Assembly (NCBI GenBank): GCA_003988855.1
Contig: QYAI01000124.1
Span: 68,625-132,624, forward strand
Source of the DNA: Arachnopeziza araneosa
Lineage: Eukaryota; Ascomycota; Leotiomycetes; Helotiales; Arachnopezizaceae
Length of the DNA: 64,000 nt
Direction: 5' to 3'
Shown here piece by piece: positions 57,112-64,000 of this stretch (within the stretch, counting starts at the first letter, position 1; each line of letters starts with the position of its first letter). The notes under the pieces are model-generated. The model saw nothing but the letters and a program-made list of their open reading frames with translations. It was not told the DNA's origin and searched no databases. A program made the translations under genes and the position numbers.

Positions 57112-57763
57112 AATACCCCTCAGTGTAAGTCCGTTCCTGCGAGAAAGCCGCCTAAACGGCGGGAGCTTGATGAGACTTGGTTTAAAAATGATGCGAAGCT
57201 TTAAAGGTGGGCTTAAGGTGTGTTAAGCACTTAGTATTTACTACTTGCGGAGCCTTACTGTAGTCCATTGTAGAAAAAAAAATCTGATATCTTGCTGTCA
57301 AATTTTAAACAATCTCGATTTATAGACTTACTATTTGCACCGAGCTCTGTAACTCTGTCTAACCCTAGGACTGCTTCTCAAGTCTGCCTTCGCGTTAGAC
57401 AATGAAATTAGCTTGTAGTAGCAGGTACAAATGAGTGCAAGCCCTAGTGCACATTTGCCATCAAGTCTCGAAAGTAGCTTGTGTTAGAAACACCAAGAAG
57501 ACTTTATTGAGACCTAGTTGAAAATGGAAGTAACCAGATAATTGAATTACAAGGATAGAAAGCACATGACCTTACTCCGTACCTCAAATTACAGGCTCTC
57601 AGAATCTCCAACCTACCTATATAAAGTTCGCTCAAGCCCACTTCGCTTGATGAATCCCATTTCTCTGTCCAACATTATCCTCCAACATCCGCCTCACCCT
57701 TTACTAAATCTCAGAAAGCGAAACCCCCAATAACAACCCAGAAACATCTAATATACCACCATC
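57112..57763. other. Intergenic, nothing recognised
   Basis: No supported frame. The region just before 57764 is pyrimidine-rich, as expected for a leader. Confidence 0.35.
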
Positions 57764-58736
57764 ATGGCAGAATGGCCGCTATACGTCATTGTTCTCACGC
57801 GAATCCCATTCCCCTCCAAACAACTCTTCCCCTCAACCCAAGAAATCTCCGAGATAGGCAAAGATGAAGATTCCGAAGAAGGAATGATTTGGAATGAGGG
57901 ATCCACTGTTCTTTCGAACGCTCCAGGGTTGAAAGCTAAGTCTGTAGCAAGGATTAGTGAGGAACCTGAATAAATTTTATTGTTTACTAGTAGCTTGCCC
58001 TTTTCACATATGCATCTCCGTTTTCGTTGATTTGCGCTTAGTTGGAAGGAGACTAAAAGTTATCTTCAGCATGGGAATCTCAAAACGCATATACAGCATT
58101 TTTGCAATCCTCTGCATTCTCAACCTACATCCGCTCCATCTCACTATTTGGTTCTCCTTCTCCACCACAACTCATAGAGTTCCGTCCTCATCGAGGAGCT
58201 CCAGATTTTGGTCCCAAAGCACATAACACCATTTCCATTGGAACCGTCTACTTCCCCCTGCCAAGTCAGGTAAACTCGAAAATGCACGGTTTTCAATACC
58301 GAGTTTCTTCCTTGTTGGCGGTAGGGGCGGACCTAGCGATGGGAGGGTGTTACTCAGTCCAGCGTGGAGATCTTGGATTTTGAATGATGATGAGGAGGTG
58401 TTTCAGAGGAAGGATGTAGAGAGCTTAGTGATTCTGCGTTGGTGGAATGGGTTTGACGGCGAAAAAACGTTGCTTAATAGCATATATCCGAAATCACATG
58501 AGAAGTTTGTGAATGCTAATGGAGTAGAGTATCTTGAAGAGGTTGAGGGCTTAACTAATGTAGAGAGGTGGAATGAGGGGTTGACGAGAGCGGGGGCCTT
58601 GGGCTGGAGAGATGAGCATTGTTATGTTACGTATTTCCCGGAGCCGAAGTGGAGTTTTGTTAAATCGAGAAAGGAGACGGCGGAAAGGAGGAAGGCGGCG
58701 GCAGCTGTTGATACTGATGTTGATGAATTGGCTTAG
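57764..58736 (+). CDS. Possible dimeric alpha/beta-barrel (ABM-like) protein, multi-exon
   Basis: The first exon starts MAEWPLYVIVLTRIPFPSKQ. A later segment in another phase reads WESQNAYTAFLQSSAFSTYI and PPQLIEFRPHRGAPDFGP, the W-E-S-x-x-A-Y-x-x-F pattern seen at the end of the antibiotic-biosynthesis-monooxygenase-like (ABM) half-barrel. A third segment, from about 58381 to the stop at 58736, is open and soluble (ESLVILRWWNGFDGEKTLLN, EEVEGLTNVERWNEGL). A CAG acceptor precedes the second segment near 58067; other junctions are not resolved, so exon borders are not given. ABM-like proteins are small oxygenases or stress proteins acting as dimers. Both gene structure and family are uncertain. 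Confidence 0.45.
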
Positions 58737-60353
58737 GAGATTGATAGAGAGAGTCGAATTCAGCGTTGACAGGTCTTGAAACGATCTTTTCGGGAAAAAT
58801 CCATGCTTGAAAATAAAGATCAACTCCAGCGACACAGTTTCGATCTGCTTTGATCCTGGAGCCTTGTAAAACGCCTTCTACTTTCTTCTGACCTTACAGT
58901 ATAAAGGTGGTAAATTAGCAAAAAGAGAAAAATATTTGCAACGCCTATCTCAATTAATGCTTTAGATAATATAAAATTCATCTCCTTCAAGCCGCAATCA
59001 AGTTGCTAGCAAATTTTTCGCTAAATAGTCAGCGATATTGAAGCTCGAGCTACGGAGATATTTTTCCGAAAATTGCTGATTGAGTTGCATAAAATCTGGG
59101 GAGAGGAGATGACGACGATAAAACTTGTCTTATCGATGGATATGTCCTCGCATTTCGTGGACACGAGAGCACGAAAGCCCCTACCACCCAAAACCAGATG
59201 AAGAGAATACTTGGGTCCCACGGCAATAGAAAAATACAGGAAGCTGCTTCTCGAGAAATGGGATAAAGCCGATTTCCCGGTCAAGGTACAGGGAAGCCAA
59301 GCATGCTCAATGAACGAGAAATATGTCAGGGAGGGAATCGCCTATAGAAGTTCACAGTATAACGCTCACTATCGTTTTAAAATTTTGATAAAATTGTCAC
59401 CGTGCGGGCCGCATGACACCATTCGGAGATGACTTGAGTGACCTTGATTTAAAACCACGATTCTCAAGCTTCATATCCTCTAAAGTGGACAAACCAGACG
59501 AAAAACGAGATCAAACGAGAAAGCTTTCCCTTCAAGCAGATTTCAAGAAAGCATGAAGTCCGGTAGATAACGGAAGAATGTGGAGAATGGACGTTGATGA
59601 GACTTTTATTGCCTTTGCTATCATTAAAGGGGCTAGTATTGACGTATCGCAAGGCCATATTAACCATTTGTGAGGCTGAAGACAAATATTACTGTCTCAG
59701 ACTATCCTCCGTTCCTTGTCGCGGATGTGCTGCAGGGTGGTGCATTGCATCCGGCGCATTGTTCGTCGTGACATGGCTGTCGGGTAAATCAATCTCTGCG
59801 TTTGAGATTGGTATCGTAAATCATCTTCAGCGCAACCTCACAGTCGGAAGCCGATCTTACATCACTGTGCTTACTGCACCTCTGTACAGAATTCTGTCTG
59901 TGTTCAAAAAGATGGTAATTAAGTTTTACTGCAAGCCGATAGAAATTGAAGAGATACTTATCCTCAAACAAAATAGCACGGGCGCCTTTGTGCGTGCTTC
60001 TAATATATTATTCTCGCTCTTCGATATATATGACCCTAGTTGCAGATCATCGCTTGCATTCAACCGATCTTAACGCCCATCCTAATGCAAGGTACCAAAA
60101 CCTCGTCATCGGGCAGGCGCATGCAGATTAAAGTTACCTAGGGTGGATAATTCGGGGACTTTTCATGCTTTCCAGCCACCGAGTTTGGGTTTCCTTCCCT
60201 TTCTCTTCTGGAAGGGAAAATCTTATGCGGGGGATCAGCAACTCAAAAGAGGATCAATTCCTGCGGACCTGCTTTCACAATTCTAAGGAGAAAAAATTCG
60301 AGCGCGCGACAACAACGAAGGACGGCGATTGATGACGGTCGAGTTACGAAGTT
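58737..60353. other. Long intergenic region, nothing supported
   Basis: AT-rich. The 159-codon frame at 59594-60073 and the smaller ones nearby do not resemble proteins in composition. Promoter of the rhodopsin-fold gene should lie at the right end. Confidence 0.4.
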
Positions 60354-62038
60354 ATGGGCTGGACCTACAATGTTGATGCCGATGTTCCGACCAACGCGGG
60401 TGGAATTGTGGGTGCTGGTGTTTTCTTCACCTTGGTTTCACTCGTGGCTGTAGGTTTGAGGGTGTACGTAAGAGCGAGAATGGTCAGGAATCTCATCATA
60501 GGTAAGTTTTGGAGCTTGAGTCAATTGGGCTGAATGCTGATTCTTCTTAAACAGACGATTGGATTATCGTTAGCACTTGGGTAAGTGAGCCTCAACCACT
60601 GGCGGCTTGAAGCTAATTGGAATGTAGTTTACGTCTCTCATTTTCATGTCCATAACTCTTACTCGTATGTTTTTGACCCATTCAATCTGAGACGAAATGG
60701 CAAAAACTAACCTCGCGCAGAAACAAGATGGGGCCTTGGACTTCCAAGTAAAACGGACATTCCTCCTCAGAATATCATCACGTTCGGCCAGGTATGCGAA
60801 CTTTCTATATTTGATTGCTGGTTCATTTGCTTACATCCGGTAGTTACAATACGCTGGCGCTCCTTTGTGAGTTATCTCCAATGATACTTCCTTCGCAAAT
60901 GTCATCTAGTCAGCTAACATATCCCCCAGCTACATTCTGAGTATATTCGGCTTTAAACTCAGTATTCTTTTCTCTTTCCTTCGCCAAGCAGTCGACATCA
61001 CCTACCGAAAAGCTATTACTGCAGTAATCCTCTCGCTTGGAACTTTACACTTTTTCTACTTTGTGATCCAACTTGGTCTTTGCAATCCTGTACGTTCAGC
61101 TTCTTTATCGTATCCTGTACTTACTAAATTACTACCAGGCCTCGAAACAATGGGACCCTTCTATCCCAGGCACTTGCATACCATCCATTCCTTTCCACAC
61201 TATCACCTCCGGCTTAACTATTCTATTCAACTTTCTTGCACTCGCCACACCAGTACCTCTCCTTATTTTCGCGCTACCCACTCTGTCCCGATTTAAACGA
61301 TACCTTATCGCACTTATCTACGTCCTTGCTTTGTTTACAGCACTAATTCAAGTCCCTCGCATCATTGCCATCCGTTCTTCCAATCCGACTTCCTTGTTCA
61401 CCTGGTCAATCATCGAAACCAACCTCGGAATAACCGTCTGTTCGCTCCTATCTCTAACCCCTCTATTCGCCGCTCTCCTTGAGACGGAGAGCCCGGGGCC
61501 AGCGAGTCTTCGCTCCATCTCTTTATCCGACAACACAAACACCAAACGACTATCTCTCGAGAGGGCCAAACAGCGGTTCACACGCATGCGAGAAGATTCC
61601 GAGGTGTGGCGAAGAATAGAACGCTTCTTGGGTTATGGGGAGATCCAGTTACCGCGCCATAACCTGCCATCCAGAGAAACACTTGAGCCAAGACCGGGAA
61701 CGAGTCTGAGTAGGATGGGAAGCAGAATGGAGATGCTTGGGAACAAGTTTGGGAAGGGAATTGTGAGTCGTATGGGGAGTATAAAAGGAAGTCGGAGAAG
61801 CAGCATGGATGACTACCGAACCGCCACTGATCATGAAATGGATTGGACGGGAGACTTCGGTGGGATTGTTATGACGACAGAGGTTATTATTAGCAGAGAG
61901 ATCAGCTTGGATATCGGAGACGGCAAAAGCAGTAAAAGCAGTAGGAGCGGGAGTATTACCGGTGTGGAGATCAGTGATAGAGTTGGAGGAGGGAAAGGAA
62001 GCCCATTGAAAAGTGTGAGTGGACAAGCGGATGTATGA
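60354..62038 (+). CDS. Fungal rhodopsin-fold/PTH11-like seven-TM membrane protein
   Basis: Seven exons (60354-60501, 60555-60580, 60628-60664, 60721-60791, 60844-60866, 60930-61089, 61139-62038) give 454 residues and sum to whole codons. The order of motifs fits the fungal rhodopsin-domain family: FFTLVSLVAVGLRVYVRARM in TM1, DDWIIVSTW at the start of TM2, TRWGLGLPS in the first outer loop, YILSIFGFKLSILFSFLR in TM3, CNPASKQWDPSIPGTC in the second loop with the paired Cys, then LTILFNFLALATPVPLLIFA and a last segment ending near SLTPLFAALLE. The tail of about 160 residues is Ser/Arg-rich and cytosolic. Related Pth11-like proteins are considered non-canonical receptors for surface or nutrient cues. 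The short exons 2, 3 and 5 explain why no long frame covers the N-terminus. Confidence 0.88.
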
Positions 62039-62613
62039 TTGTGAGAAGTGGGGTTTTGATTGTATTATTATTATCACTTGGATCTCTCTGGGAAGGTGCT
62101 ACGGTGCTCAAAAAGGAATTGGAACTGGGAACGGATGGAACTCATTGGATGGGAACTTATGAGGAGTCTGAAAAAAAGACGCCATCAGGGGGCTTCTAAA
62201 TGTATCATAGATCTTATAGTTCAACATCGTTTATTTAATGCTTACATTTTAAAGCACACACTATCTTCGAATGAAAGAAGATGACTTGAAATCCCTCAAT
62301 TTTTCCCACGAAAACTTCATTACCCTACGACCGAAAAGTCAACCACCAATTCATGTACTACTGAATGGTAGCTATCTCTATCTTAAGGCTCAAGTTAACA
62401 TCATATTTATTTCTAGGAAGGCGTCATTCTTGTATCGATCAGTGTTTACAAATCGCTAAAAAAAGATATAGTTTGTTGTCCAAAATTAAATTGTAGTTGC
62501 AAAGCATAAAAGAACCAATCGAGGAAAGTTTAGCCAGGAAGCTAGTACCGGACGATCTATTCTCTAGACACCCTCTCATCATAGACGGAATCAAAACATT
62601 TTTATTCGTAAAA
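62039..62613. other. Convergent spacer, nothing recognised
   Basis: 3' flanks of the rhodopsin-fold gene and the acidic-protein gene. Confidence 0.35.
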
Positions 62614-63351
62614 TTACTGTGAACTGCCCGATTCCGACCTCGCGCGATCCAATCCAAGCTGATATCCCCGGTCAATCCCCATATCGAGCCCCACTTTCCA
62701 GCCAGCTTTCCACCCCTGTGTCCACTCATCATCGGGCTCTTCTTCTTCAGCTTCTGCCATCTCCTCATCTTGGTCCTCCTCCTCCACCACCTCCTCCACC
62801 TCCTCGTCCTCAGCATCATCGTCGCCATCCAGGGCTGCGCGCGTTCCTGCTGCCCCAGGAACGACCTGGGGTGCCGGCGCCTGGAAATTGATAGCGGGTA
62901 CTGCGGCGGGAGCAGCGTTACCCAGATTGGCGTTTGCTATCAGGTGACCAATCAGCTCCGCCTTCGCCCTGGTCACAGCACTCGCTGCGCTCCTCCAGGT
63001 CGTGAACCTCCTGCCGGAGGCGGTGGCAAGCTGAGGATTGATCTGAATCCAGCGGGCCATAGAGACCGGATAAGATTGCTGAAAGCCTGCAATACTGCGG
63101 TTGATATTGTCGGCGGATGTCATGACTGTAGAAGTTAGTGATTGTCCAACCCAGTGTTGATCATTCTACAGGTAGAAGTGGAATCTGATTGTGGAAGGGG
63201 AATTGTAAGAGTTTCTCTTACAATTATAGGCGTTAGTGTACTTGGTAAGCCGAATGGCTCCAAGGTTGACAACCGCCGCTGGTGGTGGTAGGTTTCCTAG
63301 TCCTACTGGTTGGCCTGGGATGGGAGCGAGCGGGCTGAAATATACTGCCAT
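62614..63351 (-). CDS. Unknown acidic protein with Gly-rich helical C-terminus
   Basis: Two exons (63351-63222, 63125-62614) give 213 residues and whole codons; the intron has a GTAAGA donor and a CTACAG acceptor. Exon 1 reads MAVYFSPLAPIPGQPVGLGN and PPPAAVVNLGAIRLTKYTNA. Exon 2 begins with a basic helical part (SMARWIQINPQLATASGRRF, TTWRSAASAVTRAKAELIGH), passes an Ala/Pro linker (APAAVPAINFQAPAPQVVPG) and a strongly acidic stretch (DGDDDAEDEEVEEVVEEEDQ), and ends with WTQGWKAGWKVGLDMGIDRG and YQLGLDRA, a short Gly-spaced repeat. No signal peptide or membrane segment. A nuclear or chromatin-linked role would fit the charge pattern but is only a guess. I recognise no family. Confidence 0.65.
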
Positions 63352-64000
63352 AGCTGCTTCTGCTTCTGCTTCTGGTGTGTGTGGCTTTGATTGTTGATGA
63401 GAAAGAGTAAGGTTTTTAGATCGAGATCGAAGATCGTTGTCAAATCTTGTGTTTAACTTGCGGGCAGTTGTTTTGAATCTGGAAAGTGCGATTGTTATAT
63501 TCTTGCTAAGCGAGTGTTAGTGTTATCTAATTGTTTACAATACTAAAGTAACTATAACTAGTGTTCACTGATTTCTATTGTCTAACAGAGTTTTCAGTGC
63601 TAACTCATTGTGAATAGGGAACGATTGTCTGTAAAGCCTTTGTTAGATTAATTGAAATATTAGCAATTTGATTTTCTTTATAGTAGATGTCTCTAAAAAA
63701 GGCGCTCCGTTTACTAACAATCATACGTAGATTAAGGAAGAATTAAATGCATAATAAAGGGGTAATTTCTCATGTTTAATTAGAGCCGGAGGAAAACGAA
63801 AACGAAAGCAAAAGTCCAAGTCTTGTTTATTTTTATCTAAAATCCTTAAAATATAACCATTGAACTTGATCCTTGGAAATAATAGGGAAGAGAAAAGGAA
63901 TACTATTTGCTTTGATTGTCAAAATGATAAGTAGATAGCGTCTCTTAAACGCGCAGAGGGATGACTAAAGAGGAGAATGTTGATCTTTGTCGGTTCACCC
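63352..64000. other. AT-rich right edge, nothing recognised
   Basis: Upstream DNA of the acidic-protein gene. It contains no supported coding frame. Confidence 0.4.

Noticed and set aside
59594..60073. 159-codon plus-strand frame
   Set aside because: Hydrophobic patches are scattered without a membrane-protein layout; AT-rich surroundings; no family resemblance.

Overview
This window looks like nuclear DNA of a filamentous ascomycete (Pezizomycotina; the gene families suggest Leotiomycetes, but that is inference). Many genes are split by introns of about 45-110 nt with GTAAGT-like donors, GCTAAC/CTGAT-like branch sites and CAG/TAG acceptors. The families present are typical of such fungi: Zn(II)2Cys6 and DUF3468-type regulators, a SesA-NB-ARC-TPR (NLR-type) protein, a velvet protein, a KCH potassium transporter, a CFEM-like surface protein, F-box proteins, a rhodopsin-fold/PTH11-like membrane protein, P450s, a GMC oxidoreductase and an SDR. 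There is no bacterial-style operon, no CRISPR array and no tRNA or rRNA that I can support.

Layout. 0-16 kb: a small Cys-rich conserved protein, a LAMTOR1/Meh1-like lipid-anchored adaptor, a secreted protein with a duplicated Cys module, a KCH channel, an isochorismatase-fold hydrolase that lacks the usual Cys, an F-box protein and a CFEM-like membrane protein. 16-25 kb: the NLR-type protein, then a Zn2Cys6 regulator next to a DHA2-type MFS exporter, with repeated CGGAGACGG sites and a hairpin between them. 25-34 kb: a repeat-rich accessory stretch. A protein-coding gene appears to be split by a 2.2-kb intron that carries a satellite with dimeric higher-order structure and a 19-bp minisatellite. 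A second dimeric satellite lies just upstream of its first exon. After these come a PI-PLC-like pseudogene and a second probable PLC remnant. 34-48 kb: two P450s, a small secreted protein, a GMC oxidoreductase, a multipass membrane protein and an SDR. This is an enzyme-rich neighbourhood without a recognisable backbone synthase. 47-56 kb: a DUF3468-type regulator, a velvet-domain gene that appears to be fused to a zinc-finger-like C-terminal half, and an F-box/LRR-like protein. 56-64 kb: a decayed Cys/Gly-rich surface-protein tail, an ABM-like protein, the PTH11-like membrane protein and an acidic protein of unknown function.

Genes that may work together: the Zn2Cys6 regulator with the adjacent exporter (20.4-25.2 kb), and, more loosely, the oxidative enzymes at 34.7-47.3 kb with the regulators at 47.7-52.5 kb. 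The strongest leads are the velvet/zinc-finger fusion with its two competing 3' splice sites, and the marooned exon between two satellites.

Exon boundaries were worked out by hand from splice motifs and reading frame. They sum to whole codons for the genes where I list exons, but no homology search or transcript data were available.
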